From Methanosarcinales archaeon (lineage in GTDB: Archaea; Halobacteriota; Methanosarcinia; Methanosarcinales; Methanocomedenaceae): 17,135 nt of DNA. A program made the translations under genes and the position numbers. Under the pieces are notes generated by a model that was not told where the DNA came from, did not search any database, and worked only from the letters and a program-made list of their open reading frames with translations. This document shows, piece after piece, positions 1-7,161 of this stretch (position 1 is the stretch's first letter; each line of letters starts with the position of its first letter). The stretch is taken from contig JAGLRT010000133.1 in the NCBI GenBank assembly GCA_023136155.1, forward strand, positions 1 through 17,135, given 5' to 3'.

Positions 1-11
1 AACTGGCAGTA

Positions 12-680
12 ATGGGTTCAGAGTTTGAACTAAAATTATGCACCTTGTTAAACTGTATTCTTCCTGCATTGGATGAAGAAGACAACAAGCTGTATTACCT
101 GCAGATGGAACATTTTATTGAGAATGCAACACTGCTAAAGAACATCGATAAAGAATACCTACGCTCGTGGGTCAAAAAACTGTTGAACCGTCGCGGTCAT
201 TTTATTGTGGACGGCGTGGGGCGTTCCGGGTTCGTGGCAAAAGCTTTCGGAATGCGTATTGCACACCTGGGCCAGCTTGCCTACATTAAGGGCGATGCTA
301 CCACGCCCAGTTTTGTGAGGGGCGACGTATATATCCCTATCAGCGGCAGTGGGAATACACGAGAGATACTGGAAGCAATGATGAAGGCACGCAGCAAGGG
401 TGTTGATGTATTCCCCATTACTATAAATGAAAGTTCAAATATGGTAGACAAAATGAATGAATGGGGCTATGAGGACAACATCATTTTCATACCGGTATTG
501 GAAAATGACAGGAGTATCTTCCACGACAAGACGCCCAACAAGATAATCACCACTAAACTTAACCAGATGCGGCCGTCATATTCTGAAATCAACTCATACA
601 TATTTACCAATGCTGTTATTGCCTCAGCCATTGATTTCCTTGGCGTGGAAGAAAAATATTTGAAACAAAAACACTGGTAG
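12..680 (+). CDS. hxlB: 6-phospho-3-hexuloisomerase-like SIS protein
   Basis: A sugar isomerase (SIS) domain protein. In the known family it interconverts hexulose-6-phosphate and fructose-6-phosphate, which in archaea feeds the reverse ribulose monophosphate route to ribose-5-phosphate. Visible motifs: the SIS phosphosugar loop VDGVGRSG at residues 67-73, MRIAHLG at 81-87, the TTPS turn near 97-100, and the Ser-rich phosphate-binding loop ISGSGNT at 110-116. A Glu near residue 192 (SYSEINS) lines up with the conserved catalytic Glu of HxlB, but the usual Leu-Pro-x-Gly-Thr lead-in is replaced by NQMRPSY. At 222 residues it is longer than the usual 180-200, with about 30 extra N-terminal residues. 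The frame is open to the left edge, so the start may lie outside the window; an internal ATG at 105 is an alternative. It leads a tight cluster with the next two genes. Fold sure; exact substrate less so. Confidence 0.75.
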   Translation: MGSEFELKLCTLLNCILPALDEEDNKLYYLQMEHFIENATLLKNIDKEYLRSWVKKLLNRRGHFIVDGVGRSGFVAKAFGMRIAHLGQLAYIKGDATTPSFVRGDVYIPISGSGNTREILEAMMKARSKGVDVFPITINESSNMVDKMNEWGYEDNIIFIPVLENDRSIFHDKTPNKIITTKLNQMRPSYSEINSYIFTNAVIASAIDFLGVEEKYLKQKHW

Positions 681-689
681 TGATACAGG

Positions 690-1352
690 ATGGGAATTAC
701 AAAAACTTTTAAAAAACTTATGGGATGCAGTGGTACAAAAGACAAAGATACTGTTAGTGAAGATGGACTGCCGGTAGTGTCTGCCAGGGATGTACCCACC
801 GCTCCGGATACTGCCGCTGAACATAACAGTCATTCCAGTCATTCAGTGGATACATTGCCTGAAAGTTCAGATAAGGACAGTGTCGGGATAAAGCAGAACA
901 GGCAGGTAGGCAGTAAGTGGGAACATAAACATGACGATCTGGACTGGCATTCTATGTCCAGACCACATGCACCTCAAACAAAGACGCTGGCTGAAAAGGG
1001 TGTGTTAAGTGCACCTGCCGTGCCCGCAGTAACCATTCAACCCGACATCTCACCTGAACAGGCATTGGACGATAAATCGCAATTCTCAAAAAAAGATATA
1101 CTCTGCAAGTTTGTAATACAGCATGATAAGATAATTGGGGAGACCATATCCATAGATGCCCGGAATCTTATATTCAAGAATGGGGCCGAGAAACTATCTA
1201 TCCCGATGTCTTCTGTATCAAATATCACTGTAGATAATGTAGTTGTGGGCAATTTTGAAAGGGGTGAAGCCCTGAAGCTGGGTGAAGAATGGCACAAGCG
1301 GACTACCGATTCACTGAAATTCGATGATAAGGGTATGCTCATAAATGACTGA
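690..1352 (+). CDS. Linker plus C-terminal beta-rich domain protein, possibly DUF5749
   Basis: Function unknown. The first roughly 130 residues are polar and of low complexity (many Ser, Asp, Lys, His and Pro) and are probably disordered. The last 85 or so, starting near KKDILCKFVIQHDKIIGETI, alternate hydrophobic and polar residues as in a small beta-barrel: a first half with IIGETISIDARNLIFK and a second half with LSIPMSSVSNITVDNVVVGNFE. This resembles the archaeal DUF5749 or PRC-barrel type; the family name is a memory-based guess. The N-terminus, MGITKTFKKLMGC, is basic and has no clear membrane segment. The gene starts 9 bases after the hxlB-like stop, and its last 8 bases overlap the pth2 start (ATGACTGA), so it is very likely cotranscribed and translationally coupled with both. 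Confidence 0.7.
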   Translation: MGITKTFKKLMGCSGTKDKDTVSEDGLPVVSARDVPTAPDTAAEHNSHSSHSVDTLPESSDKDSVGIKQNRQVGSKWEHKHDDLDWHSMSRPHAPQTKTLAEKGVLSAPAVPAVTIQPDISPEQALDDKSQFSKKDILCKFVIQHDKIIGETISIDARNLIFKNGAEKLSIPMSSVSNITVDNVVVGNFERGEALKLGEEWHKRTTDSLKFDDKGMLIND

Positions 1353-1692
1353 ATACAAGCAGTGCATTGTTACCCGTGACGACCTCAAACTCTCAAAAGG
1401 TAAGCTGGCAGTGCAGGTGGCACATGCTGCCGTAACCGCGTCTGATTTTGCAGATAAAAAGGACCGGGATGAGTGGATGAAAGACGGCCAGAAAAAGGTT
1501 GTACTCAAGACCGGGACCTTGCAGGACCTATTTATATTGAAGGAGATAGCACGTAGGGAGGGACTGTCCACGGCCCTTATTACCGATGCCGGGCTAACCC
1601 AGATACCACCAGGGACCGTTACTGTGTTGGGTATAGGACCGGCAGCGGTTGAGAAACTGGATAAGGTTGTGGGGAAGTTGAAACTTGTGTAG
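1345..1692 (+). CDS. pth2: Peptidyl-tRNA hydrolase, archaeal/eukaryotic type (Pth2)
   Basis: Hydrolyses the ester bond of peptidyl-tRNAs that drop off stalled ribosomes, recycling the tRNA (EC 3.1.1.29), in the cytoplasm. The 115 residues match the usual Pth2 length. Recognisable family blocks: the N-terminal KQCIVTRDDLKLSKGKLAVQ followed by VAHAAVTAS, with the conserved Lys-Gly-Lys and Gln-x-x-His-Ala; the central KVVLKTGTLQDL; and the C-terminal TALITDAGLTQIPPGT followed by TVLGIGP. The ATG lies inside the end of the upstream gene with an 8-base overlap. No strong independent ribosome-binding site is seen, so translational coupling is likely. Confidence 0.95.
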   Translation: MTEYKQCIVTRDDLKLSKGKLAVQVAHAAVTASDFADKKDRDEWMKDGQKKVVLKTGTLQDLFILKEIARREGLSTALITDAGLTQIPPGTVTVLGIGPAAVEKLDKVVGKLKLV

Positions 1693-1767
1693 TGCAACTA
1701 TCGATGTTTAGATATTGGATTAATTTTAATCTTAACTATTACTATTTAGAAATTACAGGGGAGTAAC

Positions 1768-1774
1768 AGGAGGT
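1768..1774 (+). promoter_or_regulatory. Strong Shine-Dalgarno site of the disulfide oxidoreductase gene
   Basis: AGGAGGT lies 6 bases before the ATG at 1781. It fixes that start and suggests high expression. The preceding AT-rich stretch (about 1705-1755) is the likely promoter, but I cannot single out one TATA box. Confidence 0.7.
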
Positions 1775-1780
1775 TATTTT

Positions 1781-2449
1781 ATGGTAGTGATACAGGAATC
1801 AGATAAGGAAAAATTGACGAAAAAGCTGGATGAAGGTCTTGAGGGTAACGTCAAACTAATAATGTTCACCCAGGAAAACGAGTGCCAGTTCTGTGCCGAT
1901 ACCAGAGGTATGGTGGAAGAGTTGGCAGGCATGTCACCCAAAATCGAAGCTGAGATTCATGATTTTGTCAAGGATGAAAAACTGGCAAGGTCCTACGGGG
2001 TCAAGAATATCCCTGCCATTGTCATGCTGGGTGAGAAGGATTATGGTATCCGGTTCTATGGCATCCCGTCTGGCTATGAGTTTGCTTCGTTCCAGGAAGA
2101 CCTTATCGATGTTTCCAGGGGCAAGACAGACCTGTCCGATGATGTTAAGAAAAAACTGGCCCGGGTCAGGAAGCCTGTGCATATACAGGTGTTGGTGACC
2201 CCTACCTGTCCCTACTGCTCAATGGCTGTTCGCACGGCCCATAAACTTGCTATAGAGAACGAGCACATCAAAGCAGACATGGTTGAGATGGTGGAGTTCC
2301 CTCATATTGCCCAGAGATATATGGCCATGAGCGTGCCTAAGATAATCATTAATGAAGTCGCAGATTTCGTGGGTGCTCAGCCCCCTGAACATTTCCTGGA
2401 AGAAATATTGCGGGCATTGCGCTCAGGTGACAATCCTATGTACTCATAA
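1781..2449 (+). CDS. Two-domain glutaredoxin-like protein disulfide oxidoreductase (PDO)
   Basis: A cytoplasmic thiol-disulfide oxidoreductase made of two thioredoxin folds in tandem, as in archaeal PDO proteins that make, break or shuffle protein disulfides, often fed by a thioredoxin reductase. Each half has its own CxxC: Cys-Gln-Phe-Cys at residues 35-38 and Cys-Pro-Tyr-Cys at 143-146. Each half also has the expected cis-proline loop (KNIPAI near 75-80 and SVPKII in the second half). The 222-residue length matches the family. The C-terminal CPYC is glutaredoxin-like and probably the more active site. The gene stands alone with a strong ribosome-binding site and converges on the permease gene 33 bases downstream. 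Confidence 0.88.
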   Translation: MVVIQESDKEKLTKKLDEGLEGNVKLIMFTQENECQFCADTRGMVEELAGMSPKIEAEIHDFVKDEKLARSYGVKNIPAIVMLGEKDYGIRFYGIPSGYEFASFQEDLIDVSRGKTDLSDDVKKKLARVRKPVHIQVLVTPTCPYCSMAVRTAHKLAIENEHIKADMVEMVEFPHIAQRYMAMSVPKIIINEVADFVGAQPPEHFLEEILRALRSGDNPMYS

Positions 2450-2482
2450 AGTGGTACATCGGTACTGTCACGATATCTATAA

Positions 2483-3235
2483 CTACATCAGCCCATATAC
2501 AATCTTCAGGGCCATAATCCACAGTACTGCACCGAACAACTGTTTGATGGTCTTTGATTTTACTTTGCTGTGCATTAAGTGCGATCCCACCTGACCACCA
2601 ATGAATGCAGCTATACCTGTGAAAAACATAAGTGTCATGTCAAGATGACCTGTGCCAAGATGCCCCAGGAATCCTGAAAAAGATATGAATGCCACGATGA
2701 CTGCCGAGGTGGCAGAGGCACGTTTTGTCCCGAAACCCAACATCATTAACAACGGCACAATGAATACACCGCCTCCGAGGCCTAACAACCCGGCAGCTGC
2801 GCCTATCACAAACCCGAAAACGACCCCTACAATAAAACGCTGTTTATCATTTCCATCAGCAACCTGGCTTTCACCATCGGGTTCCCGGGATAATATCATC
2901 CGTGCCCCGGCAAATACCAAGACTATGCTGAGTATCCACAAAAGCGTTTTGACAGGAGTGAACTGTGTGAAATATGCACCAATAGGTGCCCCTATTATGG
3001 ATGCAGCAATGAATGGTGCAGCTGTGTGCAGGTCAACCATTTTTTTGCGAAGATATGTGATGGCTGCTGAACTGGTGGTAATGCCATTGAGCAGTAAGGC
3101 TGTTGGTATTGCCACCATTATATCAATGCCAAGCCAGTAAAACAGTGGCACATACACCAGGGAACCGCCAAGACCCAGCATCGAGAATAGGACTGCCAGG
3201 AAGAATATAATTACTGCAACTACAATGGGGTCCAT
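2483..3235 (-). CDS. TauE/SafE family membrane permease
   Basis: An integral membrane protein of the sulfite exporter TauE/SafE family, which moves sulfite, sulfoacetate or other small organosulfur anions; the substrate here is not predictable. The 250 residues form two homologous halves: a first repeat with SMLGLGGSLVYVPLFYWLG near residue 18, and a second with GAAAGLLGLGGGVFIVPLL near 145, each with the family's Gly-Leu-Gly-Gly turn. The halves are joined by a charged cytoplasmic stretch (SREPDGESQVADGNDKQR). Seven to eight membrane helices can be picked out. It lies downstream of the FmdE-family gene on the same strand, with 76 bases between them carrying AT-rich promoter-like sequence, so it may have its own promoter. 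Confidence 0.88.
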   Translation of the reverse strand: MDPIVVAVIIFFLAVLFSMLGLGGSLVYVPLFYWLGIDIMVAIPTALLLNGITTSSAAITYLRKKMVDLHTAAPFIAASIIGAPIGAYFTQFTPVKTLLWILSIVLVFAGARMILSREPDGESQVADGNDKQRFIVGVVFGFVIGAAAGLLGLGGGVFIVPLLMMLGFGTKRASATSAVIVAFISFSGFLGHLGTGHLDMTLMFFTGIAAFIGGQVGSHLMHSKVKSKTIKQLFGAVLWIMALKIVYGLM

Positions 3236-3311
3236 GGTATATCAATTCCGGATTTTGCAGATAACTCTATAAAATAACTATTTAAAGTATATGTTGTGGT
3301 GCAGAATGCAC

Positions 3312-3926
3312 CTACAACTTGTGTACTGTTTCCAGACAGGGTTGACAAACAATTTCGTCATCCATGACATGTGCGTATTTTTCAATCACCATATCTCCAC
3401 ACTTGCTGCATTTGACTCGCTTGAATTGTACTACCGGAGATTCCATTTCGTAATCGAACACGTCGCTTACTCCTATGAAAGCCGAATCCGGCATTGACAT
3501 TACCATATCGATGGAAGGCTGTGAAATGTCAGTTGATACCTGGGATGCCTGGACACCCGAATTTCTCTGTTGCATGAACGGGGATTGCTCCATCTTTGCA
3601 AAGAATTCAGGCAATACATAAGCTCTGACTGCTTTGTTATCCTTGCGGGAAACCAGGGTTACTGCAATTTTTCCGTAATATGTCTTCTTGATGTTGCCTT
3701 TTCCAAGAGTACATCCCGAAGCAACCTGAACCCCGTCACCAAAGCATCCGGCACAATGAGCATCACCGGTCTCGATGAGGGCTACGACCTCGCCGTCCTT
3801 AGCTCTGGATACACTAAGTTTTTCCATGGCTGCCCAGGCAACTCTCAGTCCCAGGGGCATTCCAGGGCAGCGGTGCCCATGAAACTTAAATCCAAGTTCA
3901 AGCATTTCATCTTTTGTCATTTCCAT
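3312..3926 (-). CDS. FmdE-family zinc protein with C-terminal zinc ribbon
   Basis: Related to the subunit E region of molybdenum formylmethanofuran dehydrogenase, a group of zinc-binding proteins whose biochemical role is poorly known. The N-terminal signature is FHGHRCPG at residues 15-22, followed by a Cys cluster (Cys58, Cys61, Cys72 in DAHCAGCFGDG and VASGCTLGKG). A second metal site at the end, Cys173-x2-Cys176 and Cys194-x2-Cys197, forms a TraR/DksA-like zinc ribbon. A Gln/Ser-rich linker (about 115-140) joins the two parts. The start at 3926 is supported by GGTGAC just upstream on the minus strand. No other dehydrogenase subunits are near, so it is a stand-alone copy. It shares its upstream control region with the divergent biotin importer operon. 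Confidence 0.85.
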   Translation of the reverse strand: MEMTKDEMLELGFKFHGHRCPGMPLGLRVAWAAMEKLSVSRAKDGEVVALIETGDAHCAGCFGDGVQVASGCTLGKGNIKKTYYGKIAVTLVSRKDNKAVRAYVLPEFFAKMEQSPFMQQRNSGVQASQVSTDISQPSIDMVMSMPDSAFIGVSDVFDYEMESPVVQFKRVKCSKCGDMVIEKYAHVMDDEIVCQPCLETVHKL

Positions 3927-4017
3927 TTATGTCACCTTTATCGTCTGATTGTGTGGATTTGACACAACTATACAAATCCATTTCATAAAACGTTTCTGAA
4001 ATACTTAAGTGTTGTGG

Positions 4018-4035
4018 TTTCAAATATATTTGAAA
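4018..4035. promoter_or_regulatory. Perfect 18-bp palindrome in a divergent promoter region
   Basis: TTTCAAATATATTTGAAA is a perfect palindrome about midway between the FmdE-family gene (minus) and bioY (plus). Its AAATATATTT centre could serve as a TATA element in either direction, or the whole could bind a dimeric regulator. Symmetry is seen directly; function is inferred. Confidence 0.45.
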
Positions 4036-4049
4036 TAAGTTATTACAAA

Positions 4050-4063
4050 ATATTATATAATAT
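4050..4063 (+). promoter_or_regulatory. Likely TATA box of the bioY operon
   Basis: ATATTATATAAT, itself part of a 14-base palindrome, lies about 60-70 bases before the bioY ATG. Archaeal transcription usually starts some 25 bases downstream of the TATA centre, that is near 4080-4085, directly on the biotin operator at 4076-4108. Confidence 0.5.
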
Positions 4064-4075
4064 CGATGTCACTAA

Positions 4076-4108
4076 TTGTCAACCCTCAGCATCAGTGAAT
4101 GTTGACAA
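4076..4108 (+). promoter_or_regulatory. Candidate BirA-type biotin operator
   Basis: An inverted repeat TTGTCAACC, 15 bases, TGTTGACAA. The core arms are 9-bp perfect complements (4075-4083 with 4101-4109). Spacing and sequence are close to the known BirA operator consensus TTGTAAACC-N14 to N16-GGTTTACAA. It overlaps the predicted transcription start of a biotin importer operon, so biotin-loaded BirA (biotin protein ligase with a DNA-binding domain, encoded elsewhere) would repress import. The consensus is established knowledge; its use here is inferred from position. Confidence 0.7.
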
Positions 4109-4122
4109 TCTATGGTGATATT

Positions 4123-4671
4123 ATGAATGAATACACAAATGTAAAACCATTGCTCTATGCTGCCCTGTTTGCAGCCCTGACAGCCATTGGCGCTTTCATT
4201 AAGATACCACTCCCATTGAGTCCTGTCCCAATCACCTTGCAGGTATTTTTCGTGCTGCTGGCAGGACTGGTACTGGGTGCCAGGTGGGGAGGGACCAGTA
4301 TGGTAGTATATGTGATGCTTGGTATCATCGGTCTTCCAGTATATTCAGGCGGCTCGTCAGGACTGGGTGTATTGGTGGGTCCCACCGGCGGTTATCTGTT
4401 CGGCTTTGTTGCAGGTGCTTTCGTTACCGGACTGATATACACTAAGGCCGGTGACAATGTACCTGCAACCATCGGCGCTATGATGGGTGGTCTCGCTGTA
4501 ATATACTTGCTGGGAGTGATTCAATTATCATTAGTTGCGAATATGTCCATACAGCAAGCTGTTGCCGTGGGAATAATACCATTTTTGATAGGGGATGCTA
4601 TTAAAATAGTGGCTTTATTGATAGTAGCGGACAGGATAAGACCCCTTTTGAACATACCATACATGTCATGA
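4123..4671 (+). CDS. bioY: Biotin ECF transporter substrate-binding component BioY
   Basis: The membrane subunit that captures biotin for an energy-coupling factor importer. 182 residues, nearly all hydrophobic, with about six helices. Family hallmarks: LFAALTAIGAFIKIPLPLSP followed by VPITLQVFFVLLAG (the biotin-binding loop region with Pro-Val-Pro-Ile-Thr), GARWGGTSMVVYVMLGIIGLP, and VLVGPTGGYLFGFVAGAF. The start at 4123 has GGTGA 4 bases before it. An upstream ATG at 4099 lies inside the operator and is unlikely to be used. The stop overlaps the next ATG (ATGA), so this is the first gene of a coupled operon with two ATPases and EcfT, i.e. a dedicated BioMNY-like system rather than one using a shared module. 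Confidence 0.92.
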   Translation: MNEYTNVKPLLYAALFAALTAIGAFIKIPLPLSPVPITLQVFFVLLAGLVLGARWGGTSMVVYVMLGIIGLPVYSGGSSGLGVLVGPTGGYLFGFVAGAFVTGLIYTKAGDNVPATIGAMMGGLAVIYLLGVIQLSLVANMSIQQAVAVGIIPFLIGDAIKIVALLIVADRIRPLLNIPYMS

Positions 4672-5468
4672 TAGAGATGGAAGACGTAACTTTTTCATAC
4701 CCTTCTGCAGACCCGGTACTGGATGGTATCAATGTAAGAGTTGAGAAAGGGGAATACCTTGGGGTCATGGGTGATAACGGGTCGGGAAAGACCACCCTTG
4801 TAAGACTTATGACCGGCCTTTTGCTTCCACAAAAAGGAACTATCAGGGTAAACGGGATATCCACCAGCGATAGAGCCAGGTTGCTTGAAATCCGCAAATC
4901 TGCAGGCATGGTGTTCCAGAACCCTGATGCCCAAGCTATTGGCGAGACTGTGGAAGAAGACCTGGTATTTGGCCTGGAAAACCTAGGTACACCTGTGCCT
5001 GAAATCGATACGAGGATTGAAAAATATCTGAGACTATTTGGGATTCGGGAATTACGTTACCGCAATGTCAGGACGCTGAGCGGCGGACAGAAACAATTGG
5101 TGAATCTTGCAGCGGTTATGGTCATGGAGCCGGAGTGCATTATCCTCGATGAACCTGTTTCCATGGTGGATGTCGTGTACAGGAGAATTATCCTTGAACA
5201 TATACCCAGGTTGAACCGGGGAGGGACAGCTATTGTACATATCACCCATGACCCTGAAGAACTGACTCGTTGCCACAGGCTTATTGTGCTTTCCAGATCC
5301 GGAATAATAAACCAGGGGACCACACACGAGGTCTTCAGCCAATTATTGGATGAGGAGAATATGGATATTCCGGTCCATTTTGCAATTTCGAGGGCATTAG
5401 GGCTGTCACCTGTCCTGACCACAGAGGCTCTACTGGAGGAATTATGTCGATTGAGATTAGGCAACTGA
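4668..5468 (+). CDS. ecfA1: ECF transporter ATPase, canonical subunit (EcfA1/BioM-like)
   Basis: ABC ATPase of the energy-coupling module; on the inner face of the membrane it powers biotin uptake with EcfT and BioY. All motifs are intact in the 266 residues: Walker A GDNGSGKT (35-42), Q-loop Gln84 in VFQNPDAQ, signature LSGGQ (137-141), Walker B CIILDE with Asp161 and Glu162, and switch His194 in HITHDPEE. It overlaps bioY by 4 bases, and the next ATPase gene starts inside its 3' end (25 bases), indicating tight translational coupling. Partner specificity for biotin rests on the operon context. Confidence 0.92.
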   Translation: MIEMEDVTFSYPSADPVLDGINVRVEKGEYLGVMGDNGSGKTTLVRLMTGLLLPQKGTIRVNGISTSDRARLLEIRKSAGMVFQNPDAQAIGETVEEDLVFGLENLGTPVPEIDTRIEKYLRLFGIRELRYRNVRTLSGGQKQLVNLAAVMVMEPECIILDEPVSMVDVVYRRIILEHIPRLNRGGTAIVHITHDPEELTRCHRLIVLSRSGIINQGTTHEVFSQLLDEENMDIPVHFAISRALGLSPVLTTEALLEELCRLRLGN

Positions 5469-6262
5469 CCCACATATACGATGCTGGAACTATGGGGGAA
5501 ATAAAAGCGCTGGACAAAATAGACCTCACCATAAAAAAAGGCAATGTATTCGGATTGGTTGGTGGAATCGGTTCCGGTAAATCCACATTGGCATCTCTTA
5601 TTGCAGGTCTTGAAAAACCCACTGGCGGCAGAATTACCATTGACAGGCAGCCACCGTGTCCTGGAAGGAATGTGGGCATACTGTTCCAGCAGCCAGAGGA
5701 CTTCTTCTTTGAAAAGACACTGTTCAGGGACATGACTTCCGGTCTGTTACATTCGGGTCTTGCTGAGGATGAAGTGAATGAACGCATCAACTCAACGCTG
5801 GACCTGGCAGGTCTTGACCGGCAGATACTCGACCAGTCACCATTTCACCTTAACAGAGGTACGTTGAGACTGGCCGCATTTGCTTCGGTACTGGCAATGA
5901 GACCCCGTGTCCTCATATTGGATGAACCAACCGCCAGCCTGGACCCTATGAGTAGGAAAAGGATGGTGGAAGTTGTTGAACACATATCAGGAGATATTAC
6001 TATCATCTATATATCGCACAGATTGCAGGAAGTCATTGATGTATCCCAACATCTGGCCGTACTGGATAAAGGAAATGTTACATTCACCGGAACCAGATCA
6101 GGATATCTGGACTGGGCAGCAGAGCAGTACGGAGGAGAGTTCCTGCCAGTATTGAGCCAAGTTATGTATAGTTTGTACCGGCAGGGTTTTGATGTAGATC
6201 CTGATGTGACATGCCTGGATGACGCGGTTGAGCAGATTCGACTATCACTGGAGAAAACATGA
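5444..6262 (+). CDS. ecfA2: ECF transporter ATPase with degenerate signature motif (EcfA2-like)
   Basis: Second ABC ATPase of the module, 272 residues. Walker A GGIGSGKST (40-48), Q-loop Gln82, Walker B VLILDE with Asp160 and Glu161, and switch His192 (IYISHR) are conserved. The ABC signature, expected as LSGGQ, reads LNRGT (136-140), with FHLNRGTLRLAAFASVLA around it. In an ABC dimer this loop faces the ATP held by the Walker A of the partner, so the site formed by EcfA1 Walker A and this loop should be weak or inactive, while the opposite site is canonical. The start at 5444 has GGAGG 5 bases upstream, inside the end of ecfA1. The gene overlaps ecfT by 4 bases. Confidence 0.9.
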   Translation: MSIEIRQLTHIYDAGTMGEIKALDKIDLTIKKGNVFGLVGGIGSGKSTLASLIAGLEKPTGGRITIDRQPPCPGRNVGILFQQPEDFFFEKTLFRDMTSGLLHSGLAEDEVNERINSTLDLAGLDRQILDQSPFHLNRGTLRLAAFASVLAMRPRVLILDEPTASLDPMSRKRMVEVVEHISGDITIIYISHRLQEVIDVSQHLAVLDKGNVTFTGTRSGYLDWAAEQYGGEFLPVLSQVMYSLYRQGFDVDPDVTCLDDAVEQIRLSLEKT

Positions 6263-6999
6263 TAAGGATGTATGGTCACGGCAGGTCGTACATGCACCTG
6301 CTTGACCCAAGAACGAAACTGGCGCTGATGGTCGGGGTGAGTTTGTTGATATATTCTGCCCGTCCCTCGGGTCTGGGTGTACTGCTGGGCTTTGTATTGC
6401 TGTTATCCCGCACTTGTAGGTTGCCTTATACAAGATTGATACAGGGACTTAGACCGATGTTGATATTCTTTGTTGTAATATTCCTGACACATGTATTATT
6501 CACATCCGGAGAGCCTCTTTTTGAGGGGTTGCCCGTGCCCAGTCTTGAAGGAGTTATTGTGGGTAGTGTCCTGGTTTTGAGATTCATCCTGTTGATACTG
6601 TACACATCTATTATGACGTATACCACTTCACCATCGGGACTGAATTATGCTCTTATGTTCTTCTTACGACCTTTGGGCACTTTTGGTGCTGACCTTGCTT
6701 TTATGACAGGAACGGCAATGACATTGATACCGGGTCTGTTCAGGGAGAAGGATATTATTACGAAGGCACAAGTTGCGAGAGGATATAAACCACGGGGATT
6801 GAAAGGGTTTACTGCGTTGGTGGTTCCACTTCTGCTCAGGTCGTTTCGAAGGGTGGATGAACTGTCGGATTCGCTGGAATCCAGATGTTTTCATTCAAAA
6901 AGACGATATTATTATTACAGAAAAACTTTGGCTAAGCGGGATTATGCAGGCGTGGGGATTTATGTAGTTCTGGTTGTGGTTATATTGTTTTTCTTTTGA
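6259..6999 (+). CDS. ecfT: ECF transporter transmembrane coupling protein EcfT
   Basis: Membrane scaffold linking BioY to the ATPase pair. 246 residues with an N-terminal HLLDPRTKLALMVGVSLLIY typical of the family, several helices, and long cytoplasmic coupling helices after residue 155. EcfT proteins normally carry two Ala-Arg-Gly motifs that dock into the ATPases. Here the first is intact (VARGYKPRG, 172-180), but the second reads Ser-Arg-Cys (SLESRCFHSKRR, 208-210), next to a cluster of Lys/Arg/Tyr. The C-terminus ends in a hydrophobic segment (YVVLVVVILFFF), so a last helix is present and the protein is not truncated. It is the last gene of the operon and starts inside the ecfA2 stop. Confidence 0.9.
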   Translation: MIRMYGHGRSYMHLLDPRTKLALMVGVSLLIYSARPSGLGVLLGFVLLLSRTCRLPYTRLIQGLRPMLIFFVVIFLTHVLFTSGEPLFEGLPVPSLEGVIVGSVLVLRFILLILYTSIMTYTTSPSGLNYALMFFLRPLGTFGADLAFMTGTAMTLIPGLFREKDIITKAQVARGYKPRGLKGFTALVVPLLLRSFRRVDELSDSLESRCFHSKRRYYYYRKTLAKRDYAGVGIYVVLVVVILFFF

Positions 7000-7161
7000 G
7001 TGCGGATTAGGGGGCATCGGGCAGGGTCAGTTGAATAGTTACACCCACACCATGTCAGCAGCACAATGTCTTGACTGGATATACTGCCGTACGATATTGT
7101 GTATCTGAGTCTGGAAAAGGATTAATCAAGATTCTTTGAACAGCAATTATTGTAAAATCTA
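7000..7161. other. Convergent intergenic gap, nothing recognised
   Basis: Lies between the ends of ecfT (plus) and the F420 reductase-like gene (minus). I see no strong hairpin with a T-tract, no repeat and no coding frame of note. The T-rich end of ecfT (6985-6997) could itself aid termination. Confidence 0.4.

Noticed and set aside
4099..4122. ATG at 4099 as the bioY start
   Set aside because: It lies inside the biotin operator and near the predicted transcription start; ATG 4123 has a GGTGA site and gives a normal BioY N-terminus.
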